Shown in pieces: positions 8,628-16,347 of a DNA stretch of 64,000 nucleotides. A program made the translations under genes and the position numbers. The notes under the pieces are model-generated. The model did no database searches, was not told the DNA's origin, and saw only the letters and a program-made list of their open reading frames with translations. The stretch's first letter is position 1. Each line of letters opens with the position of its first letter. The stretch is from Bacteroidales bacterium. GTDB lineage: Bacteria > Bacteroidota > Bacteroidia > Bacteroidales > JAGOPY01. The DNA lies in assembly GCA_023229505.1 (NCBI GenBank), contig JALNZD010000001.1, positions 124,001-188,000 of the forward strand, read 5' to 3'.

Positions 8628-8827
8628 TTTAAGTAATTTATAGATTAGATTGTTTTGAATTGCTTGCCACCACAAAATAGTAGTTGGTCATTTGTATTAA
8701 AAAATAAATTGTGAAATGAGGGAAGAGAGGCAAGAAATGCCATGAGTTCCTTGTAATAAAAGCATTGTTATAACTTAAAGGCAAACAGTAGTTGCCATTA
8801 CACAGAACTTATCCCACGAAATGGATA

Positions 8828-9205
8828 TCAGCAACGGAAATTGCCAAAAGATACCGGAAAATCACCGGTTTTTCGAAAAAGAAATTTTCTTGGTGTTATG
8901 GTTGCGGTAAATGGGGCCACAGGCAATGATCCGGATAAATCAATAATAAAGCTGGCCTGGACAGGATTAATAGTAATTAGTGACTTCACCTCATCAGATG
9001 ATGATACTGTGAAATCATCCGTCACTTTATTAAAACTGAATTCGTTGTGACACTTGTCGCAATCACTGCCACAGCATGGTTTAGGAGTCGAAAATAAAGA
9101 AAAGGATACGATCGATTGTCCGCAATAATGCCTGGTAATTGATAATCCTCCTGTTGCTGTTAACAGGAGTAAAATCACAATTAAATTACCGGCCCTTTTC
9201 ATCAT
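8828..9205 (-). CDS. HYC_CC_PP-like small secreted Cys-rich protein
   Basis: 125 aa from the ATG at 9205 (MMKRAGNLIVILLL). This start begins a clear signal or anchor helix; the longer in-frame extension upstream has no such feature. It contains RHYCGQ followed by KPCCGSDCDKCHNE, the HYC...CC pattern of a conserved uncharacterised Bacteroidetes family often found beside metal-efflux genes. The Cys/His cluster suggests metal or redox chemistry in the envelope. The function is unknown. Confidence 0.65.
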   Translation of the reverse strand: MMKRAGNLIVILLLLTATGGLSITRHYCGQSIVSFSLFSTPKPCCGSDCDKCHNEFSFNKVTDDFTVSSSDEVKSLITINPVQASFIIDLSGSLPVAPFTATITPRKFLFRKTGDFPVSFGNFRC

Positions 9206-9357
9206 TTTATTAAAACAAATGTTAAACGAAGATATGCAGAAATTGTTTTGCAAAGAATAAAGTTTAACAAGATTTAACAACAAGATTAGAATATTTCCAC
9301 TTAAAAGTTGTCCAAATATTAGTGGGAGATCCGTTCTTTAAAAGTAGGCTACACCTA

Positions 9358-9711
9358 TTAAAAGCTTAATATTTTATCTGCTTCAACGGTCCACTCGGCG
9401 AATTCTTTCAAATTACTCCGTTGAACACCAGATTGTAACATCTGTTCATTTATACCTCTTGCATCCATACAAGTACCGCACACCTTAATTTTACCACCTT
9501 CACGTGTAATTATTTTCATCATTCGCCCAATATTGTAGTAGCCGTCAGGTGTTTTCTGTTCCGCAACCCCACAACCTATCGCATCTGCAAGCAAAAAAAT
9601 GTTTAACTCTGTTCCGGGATTATCTTTTAGGATTTGGATACCCAGCCTCAGTGCATTGTATGCCTTTTCAGTTCCGTAAGGGGTGTCGTTGATGATGAAT
9701 AGAATTTTCAT
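9358..9711 (-). CDS. DsrE-family protein, cytoplasmic
   Basis: 117 aa, single DsrE/DsrF-like domain without a signal peptide. It begins MKILFIINDTPYGTEKAYNALRLG and carries the conserved thiol motif CGTCMDARG at about residues 79-87. DsrE proteins typically handle sulfane sulfur through a Cys. It lies 31 bp downstream of a second, exported DsrE-family gene and of the SQR-like flavoprotein gene, which suggests sulfur handling. Confidence 0.85.
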   Translation of the reverse strand: MKILFIINDTPYGTEKAYNALRLGIQILKDNPGTELNIFLLADAIGCGVAEQKTPDGYYNIGRMMKIITREGGKIKVCGTCMDARGINEQMLQSGVQRSNLKEFAEWTVEADKILSF

Positions 9712-9742
9712 TTATGTAAGATCTACAAAGTTATGCCGGGTT

Positions 9743-10162
9743 CTAAAAGGTGATGATTTTGTTGCTCCACTTAATAATTTCATACATGTCCTGCATAGTT
9801 GAGAGAGGACACATTTCTGAACCTTCCTTTTTTCGGATGGTCAGACATGTTCCGCAGGCAAATATTTTTCCACCATTTTCGACAAAACGCTTTATCTGGT
9901 CGGTTACCTTAAATTTATCAGAATCCAGTGACTCAACTTCAACCCCTTTGGCCAGTAGAAAAACTTTCACCGAATCTCCCTCACCAATGGCAAAATTGCC
10001 AAACCTGAAGGCATTCCAAACCGTTTCGGCATCATTTGAATAAATGACCATTCCGATCTTCATCTTAAGGTCGTTTTTTGAATCCTTATTGTATTGATCG
10101 GAGTTTTGACTTACCGAATAAAGAGGGATAATCATCACCAGGATAAAAAAGATTTTTTTCAT
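9743..10162 (-). CDS. DsrE-family protein with a signal peptide
   Basis: 139 aa. An N-terminal signal peptide (MKKIFFILVMIIPLYSVSQ) is followed by a DsrE-like fold (KIGMVIYSNDAETVWNAFRFG) with CGTCLTIR in the position of the CGTCMDARG motif of the downstream paralogue. Export implies a periplasmic sulfur-carrier partner. Part of the ArsR/SQR/CxxCH operon. Confidence 0.82.
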   Translation of the reverse strand: MKKIFFILVMIIPLYSVSQNSDQYNKDSKNDLKMKIGMVIYSNDAETVWNAFRFGNFAIGEGDSVKVFLLAKGVEVESLDSDKFKVTDQIKRFVENGGKIFACGTCLTIRKKEGSEMCPLSTMQDMYEIIKWSNKIITF

Positions 10163-10207
10163 GTCGCAATCGTTTAATAATGAGGTTTTTTACTGTTGGA
10201 GTGTCTT

Positions 10208-10873
10208 TCATTTTATTCGCAATATTACTTTTCGTTCAAAATAATTTCCGCTCATTCCTTCCTGTGCATTGCCTTTCATGCTTTCACCTTTAGTCAGCAT
10301 TACCTGCAATTGCATTTCAGCATCCTTTGCATTGCTTAATGGCTGTATAGTCATAGGTAAACTTGTAATATCGGCATTTTCATATCCCGGAAGTTTATCA
10401 CCAACCAGGCGACACGATATTGGCAGATTTACATCCCAACCGGGAGCAAATTTTGAAAGTGAATTTGTTCCGATAGTTGTCGGGTCAATATAGAGCCAGG
10501 CATTGCGGTATGGTACGGGAATGGCATTGTCTTTTTTTCTTCCGATCACGGTGAGTACTGTTTTCTGTTCCCATCGTTTTGTTTCAATTAAAAATGTTCC
10601 GTCTGGTTGCTTAAATGATTTTTTGGTGTCTTTGTCAAGAATGTCAATAATGGTTTTTTCATCGTCATTCCACTGTCCGTTGTTGGTGTGGCAGGAAAGG
10701 CAATTTTTGGAATTGGTCAAAATGCCGACTGCCGGCGGATAGGCATAAGCCATACCGCTGCTGTTTTGTTTTTTACGAAATTCGGGATGATAAAGATTCT
10801 CCGTCCCGATAAACTGGGTGATAGTAATGATGACTATCAAAATGGTCGTGAGAATGACTGCTTTTGTTTTCAT
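10208..10873 (-). CDS. Exported single-CxxCH (cytochrome c-like) protein
   Basis: 221 aa with an N-terminal signal or anchor helix (residues 5-22) and one heme-c attachment motif, CLSCHTNNGQW, at about residues 58-68. The remainder is unfamiliar but has WLYIDP and GWDVNLPISCRL stretches. It follows the broken SHOCT gene by 11 bp and precedes two DsrE genes, so it could be an electron acceptor for sulfide or sulfur oxidation by the nearby flavoprotein. That role is inferred. Confidence 0.65.
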   Translation of the reverse strand: MKTKAVILTTILIVIITITQFIGTENLYHPEFRKKQNSSGMAYAYPPAVGILTNSKNCLSCHTNNGQWNDDEKTIIDILDKDTKKSFKQPDGTFLIETKRWEQKTVLTVIGRKKDNAIPVPYRNAWLYIDPTTIGTNSLSKFAPGWDVNLPISCRLVGDKLPGYENADITSLPMTIQPLSNAKDAEMQLQVMLTKGESMKGNAQEGMSGNYFERKVILRIK

Positions 10874-10884
10874 TTTTGTAGAGT

Positions 10885-11112
10885 TTAAACTTTTTCTAAT
10901 ATTTTTTTTCGTTCTTCGTATTCTTCTTTTTTGATTTCACCTGAGGCAAATCTTTTTCTTAAAATTTCCATAGGAGATTCTTTTTGAGACGATTTCTCTT
11001 TATTACCGGACCGCAATTTTACAATTACTATTATCGCAACTACAAGGATTGGAAGCCAGATGAACTACATCATAGGCATTCCCCAATAACATTCGTGCCA
11101 CATAGTATTCAT
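10885..11112 (-). pseudogene. SHOCT-domain membrane protein gene interrupted by in-frame TAG
   Basis: Reading from ATG at 11112 gives MNTMWHECYWGMPMM, then a TAG at 11067-11065 (codon 16). The same frame continues as a membrane helix (FIWLPILVVAIIVIVKL) and a textbook SHOCT tail (PMEILRKRFASGEIKKEEYE) to a TAA at 10885-10887. Small Met/Trp-rich-TM-SHOCT proteins are common beside metal-resistance genes in this phylum, and a Trp codon (TGG) is what would be expected at the TAG. I see no alternative ATG downstream of the stop that would restore the membrane segment. Either a recent nonsense mutation, a sequencing or assembly error, or suppressed readthrough. Confidence 0.75.
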
Positions 11113-11167
11113 TTTTTTGTTGTCAGTGTTTATAGTGCTGACTCCGCACTTTTAAAATTAATGTTTG

Positions 11168-12322
11168 TTAGAAATATTTAAAGAACCAATGTTTTTCAAA
11201 CCAAACTTTTGTCCAATGCCAGAAAAATCCAGGATTTTTCATCTTCACAACAGGAAGAGGCGAACCATAAAAATTTCCACCTGCGTATCCCGCTTTGCCG
11301 TTACCCATTTCTAAAAAGCAATGTCCGTCACCGTTAAATGTTTTGTTGGGTGTTTTACCAGCAATTTTATAAGCAATACTATGAGCAACTGCTTCTGCCT
11401 GATAATGTGCAAAAACTCCAGCTTTAGGTAATGGTCTGCCCATTTCAAGCGGAATAAATGTTATATCTCCGACGGCATAAACATTTTGGAAATTTGTTTC
11501 CATTGTGTTGCGGTTAACTTCAATCCAACTCGATTTTCCCACCAAAGAAGTTTCTTTAATTACCGATGGACATTGATGTTTTGGCGTGTAAGCCAACAAA
11601 TCATATTCAGCGGTTATTCCGTTGCTGAAAGTCAAAGTTTTTTCGGTTGCTGATGTTGTTTGGTGTTCCGGAAAATATTTTATTCCTTTCATTTCCACCA
11701 TTTGTCTCACTGCTCCTGATAATTCTTTTCCAGCTACTCCCATTGGTCCCTGTTCGGGTGTATAAAGTGAAATTTCAGTTTTGCTGCTCAACCCTTTTTT
11801 CCGGATAAAGCTGTCAATAAGCATGGCTGCTTCGTAAGGTGCGGCAGGACATTTAAAAGGAAGTGAAGGAATTAAAACGGTAATTTTCCCGCCTCTGAAA
11901 TTTTGCAATAGCTCATTAAATTTTGTAGCTCCTTCAAGTGTGTAAAAATCGTATCCGTAATTATTCAGATTATGTTCTGAAACCTGCTCAGCTCCAAGAG
12001 AAACCACCATATAGCCGCCCCTGTATTCTTTGCCTTTTACAGTAACTGAGATTTGTTCGGGATTTACTTTTTCAATTTCTCCGATTACAACCTCAATACC
12101 TGCTCCTGCAATTTTTTGAGTGTTTCTGTAAACTTGTTCCGGTTTTCTTTTACCGACCATTAACCAAAGGAGCGAAGGGGCGAAAACATTTTTTTCTTCC
12201 TTTTCAAAGACAAGAATTTTTACAGGATCAGGTTCTCTGTCATTACCCACTTTTTTGCTCAATTCTTTAGCTGTGATAATTCCGCCTGTTCCCGCTCCTA
12301 ATACTAATATTGTTTTACTCAT
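11168..12322 (-). CDS. Sulfide:quinone oxidoreductase-like FAD flavoprotein
   Basis: 384 aa NAD(P)/FAD-dependent oxidoreductase. N-terminal dinucleotide-binding motif VLGAGTGGIITAKEL (residues 6-20). KCPAAPYEA holds the conserved active-site Cys. The C-terminal FAD motif is NVYAVGDITFIPL, and a further Cys lies in GDGHCFLEMG. This pattern matches type III SQR-like enzymes, which oxidise sulfide to sulfane sulfur or polysulfide and pass electrons to quinone at the membrane. It is the second gene after ArsR and is followed by CxxCH and DsrE genes. Enzymatic substrate not proven. Confidence 0.82.
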   Translation of the reverse strand: MSKTILVLGAGTGGIITAKELSKKVGNDREPDPVKILVFEKEEKNVFAPSLLWLMVGKRKPEQVYRNTQKIAGAGIEVVIGEIEKVNPEQISVTVKGKEYRGGYMVVSLGAEQVSEHNLNNYGYDFYTLEGATKFNELLQNFRGGKITVLIPSLPFKCPAAPYEAAMLIDSFIRKKGLSSKTEISLYTPEQGPMGVAGKELSGAVRQMVEMKGIKYFPEHQTTSATEKTLTFSNGITAEYDLLAYTPKHQCPSVIKETSLVGKSSWIEVNRNTMETNFQNVYAVGDITFIPLEMGRPLPKAGVFAHYQAEAVAHSIAYKIAGKTPNKTFNGDGHCFLEMGNGKAGYAGGNFYGSPLPVVKMKNPGFFWHWTKVWFEKHWFFKYF

Positions 12323-12334
12323 ACTATTTGCTTT

Positions 12335-12655
12335 TTAAAGATTTTCAAGAAGTTCTTTATGTTTGTTGAGGTTGTCAATAAGAACCTCACGCATTAGTTG
12401 GCAAGCTTGAGCCACCTTTTTAGTAGAAAGTGAATAATAATTGCATTGTCCGTCTCGCCTCATTTTTAAGATGCCTTTTTTTGTCATTATCGAAAGATGT
12501 TGCGATAGATTGGATTTTAGTCCGCCTGTTACTTCAAGAATGTCAGAAAAGCAAAGTTCATTTTCCTGTAACAAGTCGATAACCTCAATTCGCAATGGAT
12601 GGCCTAAGGCCTTGCAAACATCAGCGTGTAGTTCAAAAATCTTCTTTCCATTCAT
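12335..12655 (-). CDS. ArsR-family winged-helix repressor
   Basis: 106 aa ArsR/SmtB-type regulator with ALGHPLRIEVIDLLQ, the recognition-helix region GLKSNLSQHLSIMTKKG and the wing MRRDGQCNYYSL. Cys residues sit in CKALGHP, ELCFSD, GQC and AQACQL, so a thiol-based sensor (sulfane sulfur or metal) is plausible. It is the first gene of the SQR/DsrE operon, 12 bp from the SQR-like gene, with a palindrome 17 bp upstream. Confidence 0.9.
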   Translation of the reverse strand: MNGKKIFELHADVCKALGHPLRIEVIDLLQENELCFSDILEVTGGLKSNLSQHLSIMTKKGILKMRRDGQCNYYSLSTKKVAQACQLMREVLIDNLNKHKELLENL

Positions 12656-12671
12656 TGTTTTATTGTTTAAC

Positions 12672-12691
12672 AGTTCACAAATATATGAACT
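12672..12691. promoter_or_regulatory. Palindromic operator upstream of ArsR
   Basis: AGTTCA (12672-12677), 8 bp spacer, TGAACT (12686-12691): a perfect 6-bp inverted repeat centred about 26 bp upstream of the arsR-family ATG. It encloses the TAnnTTTG element, as expected of an autorepressor site. Confidence 0.6.
12678..12685 (-). promoter_or_regulatory. TAnnTTTG -7 element of the ArsR operon
   Basis: The minus strand reads TATATTTG at 12685-12678, inside the palindrome. The start codon lies about 22 nt downstream. No convincing -33 TTG was seen. Confidence 0.5.
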
Positions 12692-12768
12692 ATTTATTAA
12701 ACCACTAAATCTTTCTTGCGGGCTGTGATTTTTTTAATCTCACTAACCAAATTTGGAATAAATGAAGT

Positions 12769-12912
12769 TTATCTCTTGCCATGGATGTGCCTGTGATGTA
12801 AATCGGGAAAATGGGAATGGTGGTGTTTTGTCGGTTCGTGTTGATGGAAATGTGAATGCACTTTCCCCGGCGGTTCTGATTCGCCTTCATGTTCATGGTT
12901 GTGGTTACTCAT
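12769..12912 (-). CDS. Small His-rich ORF, possibly a remnant
   Basis: 47 codons from the ATG at 12912 (MSNHNHEHEG...) with a very His-rich composition (for example HSHFHQHE, TKHHHSHF, HHRHIHGKR). The ATG overlaps the stop of the His-rich fragment just upstream (ATGAGTAA). It may be a genuine small Ni/Zn-binding peptide or a decayed His-rich tail of a transporter. I do not recognise a family. Confidence 0.35.
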   Translation of the reverse strand: MSNHNHEHEGESEPPGKVHSHFHQHEPTKHHHSHFPDLHHRHIHGKR

Positions 12913-12987
12913 CATCATGCTTGTGGTAATGTGCATGATCCATTGAATCATGGCTATGAGCGTGGTGGTGTGAAAACAGATTTGTAA
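12905..12987 (-). pseudogene. His-rich C-terminal fragment of an unidentified gene
   Basis: In the frame ending at the TAA at 12907-12905 the translation is FSHHHAHSHDSMDHAHYHKH then DDE. This resembles a metal-binding tail. It directly abuts the transposase remnant and has no start of its own, so it is probably the end of a gene truncated by the insertion or by later deletion. Confidence 0.4.
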
Positions 12988-13122
12988 CTACTTTTCGATC
13001 TCCAAACAAGTTTCTTTCAAGGTCTGATCAACTGCTTTGCTAAATACCACTCTCCTATACTTGGCCGGACAAACAAAATTGTATGGCAGTTGGTTTGATG
13101 TTTCTATTTTGTAATATATCAT
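12988..13122 (-). pseudogene. IS200/IS605-family TnpA N-terminal fragment
   Basis: From ATG at 13122 the minus strand encodes about 44 residues. They include FVCPAKYRRVVFSKAVDQ then TLKETCLEIEK, closely matching the N-terminal part of IS200-type Y1 transposases (F-x-PKYRR...VF). A TAG follows at 12990-12988. The HUH motif and the catalytic Tyr lie further C-terminal and are absent, so the copy is dead. Confidence 0.7.
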
Positions 13123-13360
13123 CAAAACTTTGCATTATTGTAATTTTTGTCAGTTAAAATAGTATGAAATTTAAACTTTGTAATGTGCTTATTAATGAAA
13201 TCAAAACGTGAATAGAATATAATTGTTTCATTAGGTACTATTTTATAAATCATTAATTGATCAAATATCTGAACTTCAAATTCCTTTCCTGGTCTTCCTC
13301 ATTCCTCACTCTTTAACAACTTTTAACAAAATCATTATCAGGCATTAGCGCAGCAAGCCT

Positions 13361-13368
13361 TACATTTG
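13361..13368 (+). promoter_or_regulatory. TAnnTTTG -7 element of the Bat operon
   Basis: TACATTTG about 24 bp upstream of the MoxR ATG at 13392, in the 269-bp gap after the IS200 remnant. No clear -33 element was seen. The rest of that gap is A/T-rich with no recognisable gene. Confidence 0.5.
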
Positions 13369-13391
13369 TGCCGCTTTAAATTCAATCAACT

Positions 13392-14384
13392 ATGATGGAA
13401 ACAGATATCAAGGCATTGAACGAACGCATCCAGCAGGAAAGCGCATTCGTGGATATGATCAGCATGGAAATGGGAAAGGTGATCATCGGGCAGAAACACA
13501 TGGTAGAGCGGCTGCTGATAGGTCTTTTATCAAACGGGCATATACTCCTTGAAGGAGTTCCCGGCCTGGCCAAGACTTTAGCGATCAAATCACTTGCTAA
13601 CGTAATTGATGCTCATTTCAGCCGGATCCAATTCACGCCTGACCTGCTGCCGGCCGACCTTACCGGCACAATGATCTACAGCCAGAAAAAAGAAGAATTT
13701 GTTGTCAGGAAAGGCCCCATCTTCGCCAATTTCATCCTGGCTGATGAAATAAACCGGTCTCCGGCTAAAGTGCAGAGCGCTTTACTGGAGGCCATGCAGG
13801 AAAGGCAGGTAACCATCGGGGAGCATACTTACCCGCTGCAGGAACCCTTTATGGTTCTTGCTACCCAGAACCCTATCGAGCAGGAAGGTACTTATCCCCT
13901 GCCGGAAGCACAGGTCGACCGGTTTATGCTGAAAGTGGTGATTGGTTACCCGGATAAGGATGAGGAAAAACGCATCCTGCGGCAAAATATCGCCAGGACC
14001 TTTCCAACCACCCAGACAATCATTAAACCCGCTGATATCACCAAAGCACGGGATGTGGTCAGGGATGTCTACCTGGATGAAAAGATCGAAAATTATATTA
14101 CCGATATCGTTTTCTCTTCCAGGTATCCCACTGAATATAAGCTGAGCCGGTTTGAGCCCCTGATTCAATGGGGTGCCTCGCCTCGCGCCAGCATCAACCT
14201 GGCCCTTGCCGCCAAAGCTTTTGCCTTTATCAAACGGAGGGGATATGTTATACCCGAGGATGTCAGGGCCGTGGCACATGACGTCATGCGTCACCGCATC
14301 GGGCTGACTTACGAAGCCGAAGCAGAAAATGTCACTACGGAAGACATTATAAACGAGATACTTAATACGGTTGAAGTACCATAA
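13392..14384 (+). CDS. MoxR-family AAA+ ATPase of the Bat operon
   Basis: 330 aa cytoplasmic AAA+ ATPase. Walker A GVPGLAKT at residues 55-62, Walker B FILADEINR at about 115-123, sensor-1 region LATQNPIEQEGTYPLPEAQ, and the C-terminal lid ending in RHRIGLTYEAEAE. MoxR proteins act as chaperones for VWA-domain partners, and five Bat partners follow on the same strand. First gene of the aerotolerance operon. Confidence 0.93.
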   Translation: MMETDIKALNERIQQESAFVDMISMEMGKVIIGQKHMVERLLIGLLSNGHILLEGVPGLAKTLAIKSLANVIDAHFSRIQFTPDLLPADLTGTMIYSQKKEEFVVRKGPIFANFILADEINRSPAKVQSALLEAMQERQVTIGEHTYPLQEPFMVLATQNPIEQEGTYPLPEAQVDRFMLKVVIGYPDKDEEKRILRQNIARTFPTTQTIIKPADITKARDVVRDVYLDEKIENYITDIVFSSRYPTEYKLSRFEPLIQWGASPRASINLALAAKAFAFIKRRGYVIPEDVRAVAHDVMRHRIGLTYEAEAENVTTEDIINEILNTVEVP

Positions 14385-14404
14385 AATCAGTGAAAAGTGA
14401 CATT

Positions 14405-14474
14405 ACTTTGACAATAAACTTTTCACATTGAACCTTCAACTTTGCACTTTGAACTTTGCACTTTGAACTAATCG
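14405..14474. repeat. Degenerate tandem array with a 7-bp period
   Basis: Ten consecutive heptamers in phase: ACTTTGA, CAATAAA, CTTTTCA, CATTGAA, CCTTCAA, CTTTGCA, CTTTGAA, CTTTGCA, CTTTGAA, CTAATCG. It lies between the MoxR and DUF58 genes of one operon and just precedes the DUF58 start codon. Confidence 0.85.
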
Positions 14475-14477
14475 AAG

Positions 14478-15353
14478 ATGGAGACTGCTGAAATACTCAA
14501 AAAAGTAAGAAAGATAGAGATCAAGACACGGGGGTTGTCGCACCAGGTGTTCTCAGGTCATTATCATTCTGCTTTCAAGGGGAAAGGTATGACTTTCAGC
14601 GAAGTCCGCGAGTATCAGTATGGTGATGATATCAGGAGCATCGACTGGAATGTCACTGCAAGGTTCAACCATCCGTATGTCAAGATCTTCGATGAAGAAA
14701 GGGAACTGACCGTTATGCTTGTCATTGATGTCAGTGGTTCGAATGAATTTGGCACCCGGCAGCAGCTGAAAGAAGATCTGATGACGGAAATCGCCGCCGT
14801 TCTCGCCTTTTCAGCCATTCAAAACAACGACAAAGTCGGGGTGGTCTTTTTCAGCGACAGGGTTGAGAAATTCATCCCTCCCAAGAAGGGTAAATCGCAT
14901 ATCCTGAGGATTATCCGTGAGCTGATCGACTTTCAGCCGCAGAGCCAGCAAACCAATATTTCCGAAGGGCTGCGTTTTCTTTCGAATGCCATCAAGAAAA
15001 AATGCATTGCCTTCGTAATATCCGATTTTATGGATAAAGGCTTCGAGCAGGCCCTCAGGATTGCCAGCCGGAAACATGATATCGTGGCCGTCAGGGTTTT
15101 CGACAAACGTGAAACCGAAATACCAAAAATGGGCATGGTGAATGTATTTAATAAGGAAACCGGCAAAGCTATGTGGATTGATACAAACGACCCGGGCCTG
15201 AGGAGTAACTACAGCAGCCATTGGAACCGCCATGACCAATCGTTGAACCTGCTCTTCAAGAGGCTTGGGGTTGATTCCGCCACAATCCCGACAGGCGAAA
15301 ATTATGTTAAACCATTAATGAACCTGTTTAAATTAAGAGAATCAAGGTTTTAG
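14478..15353 (+). CDS. DUF58 / VWA-like protein of the Bat operon
   Basis: 291 aa. Carries the DUF58 signature GDDIRSIDWNVTARFN at about residues 50-65 and a VWA-like MIDAS segment MLVIDVSGSNEFG with DxSxS at about 80-84. No signal peptide; cytoplasmic or peripheral. In Bat operons this protein is the usual partner of MoxR ATPase. Followed after 1 nt by the next gene. Confidence 0.92.
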   Translation: METAEILKKVRKIEIKTRGLSHQVFSGHYHSAFKGKGMTFSEVREYQYGDDIRSIDWNVTARFNHPYVKIFDEERELTVMLVIDVSGSNEFGTRQQLKEDLMTEIAAVLAFSAIQNNDKVGVVFFSDRVEKFIPPKKGKSHILRIIRELIDFQPQSQQTNISEGLRFLSNAIKKKCIAFVISDFMDKGFEQALRIASRKHDIVAVRVFDKRETEIPKMGMVNVFNKETGKAMWIDTNDPGLRSNYSSHWNRHDQSLNLLFKRLGVDSATIPTGENYVKPLMNLFKLRESRF

Positions 15354-15354
15354 G

Positions 15355-16347
15355 ATGATGGTGCAATGGAAATACATAATTATGCTTTTCATGTTTGCAG
15401 GGCTGACCTTCACCATGCAAGGCCAATATACCGGCGCAAACGCCAGGCTGGAAAAGGACAATTTACAGATCGGCGACCAGGTAACACTTGAGCTCACCGT
15501 CACAGTTCCTGCCGGGAGCCTTGTCCAATGGCCCATGCTGTTGGATACACTGGTAAGGAATATCGAAATCCTGAGAAAATCCGGACTCGATACTATTACA
15601 TCTAACAAAGAACAGTTTACACTGAAACAGAAACTTATCATAACCTCATTTGATTCCGGATCTTATATTATTCCACCGATTCCCTTTAAATATACCCAAA
15701 AAGGCGATACTGTCACTTATTATACGCAGACATCGCCTGTAAATCTCGATGTACAAACCATCAAAACTGATCCTGCAAAGGATATCAAACCCATCAAGCC
15801 GCCCCTCGCTGCCCCGGTAACTTTTCGTGAGCTATTGCCCTGGATCGGCCTGGGGGTGATCATCCTAGCTCTTGCATTCCTGATTTATTTTTTTCTGAAG
15901 AAGCGAAAACAAAAAGTGCCTGTTTTTACATCACGGCTTAAGACAAGCATACCGCCTTATGAGGCCGCTATGGAAGCGCTGGAAAGCCTTCGGCTGAAAA
16001 AGCTATGGCAGGCAGGAAGGGTAAAAGAGTATTATTCAGAGATGACGGATATTGTCCGTGAATATATAGAACTGAGATTTCCGGTGAGGGCTCTTGAAAT
16101 GACGACCAGTGAAATCGATGCCGCGCTGCGCCAGACTGATGTCAACAGCAGTGCGAGAGAAAAGTTGCATCAAACGCTTGTCCTGGCTGACCTGGTCAAG
16201 TTTGCCAAAGAACAGCCCTTACCGTTGGAAAACGATCTCAGCTTTAGCCAAAGCGTGGATTTTGTAAGGGAAACCAGGCCACGTAAGGAAACTGAGCCCT
16301 TACAAGCTGAAAAGGCTGAAAATGTTGAACAGAATATTATGAAATAA
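15355..16347 (+). CDS. Bat-operon membrane protein of unknown function
   Basis: 330 aa. Signal peptide (residues about 1-22), a BatD-like beta-sandwich region, one TM helix (WIGLGVIILALAFLIYFFL, about 161-180) and a cytoplasmic helical tail containing PPYEAAMEALESL and EYIELRFPVRALEMTTSEI. This protein normally sits between DUF58 and BatA in Bacteroidetes Bat operons. Its tail resembles that of BatD. Its stop overlaps the BatA start by one base. Confidence 0.8.
   Translation: MMVQWKYIIMLFMFAGLTFTMQGQYTGANARLEKDNLQIGDQVTLELTVTVPAGSLVQWPMLLDTLVRNIEILRKSGLDTITSNKEQFTLKQKLIITSFDSGSYIIPPIPFKYTQKGDTVTYYTQTSPVNLDVQTIKTDPAKDIKPIKPPLAAPVTFRELLPWIGLGVIILALAFLIYFFLKKRKQKVPVFTSRLKTSIPPYEAAMEALESLRLKKLWQAGRVKEYYSEMTDIVREYIELRFPVRALEMTTSEIDAALRQTDVNSSAREKLHQTLVLADLVKFAKEQPLPLENDLSFSQSVDFVRETRPRKETEPLQAEKAENVEQNIMK

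Noticed and set aside
9358..10162. DsrEFH complex of dissimilatory sulfur oxidation
   Set aside because: Only two DsrE-like proteins, one exported, and no dsrAB, dsrF/dsrH pattern or tusE-like gene nearby.
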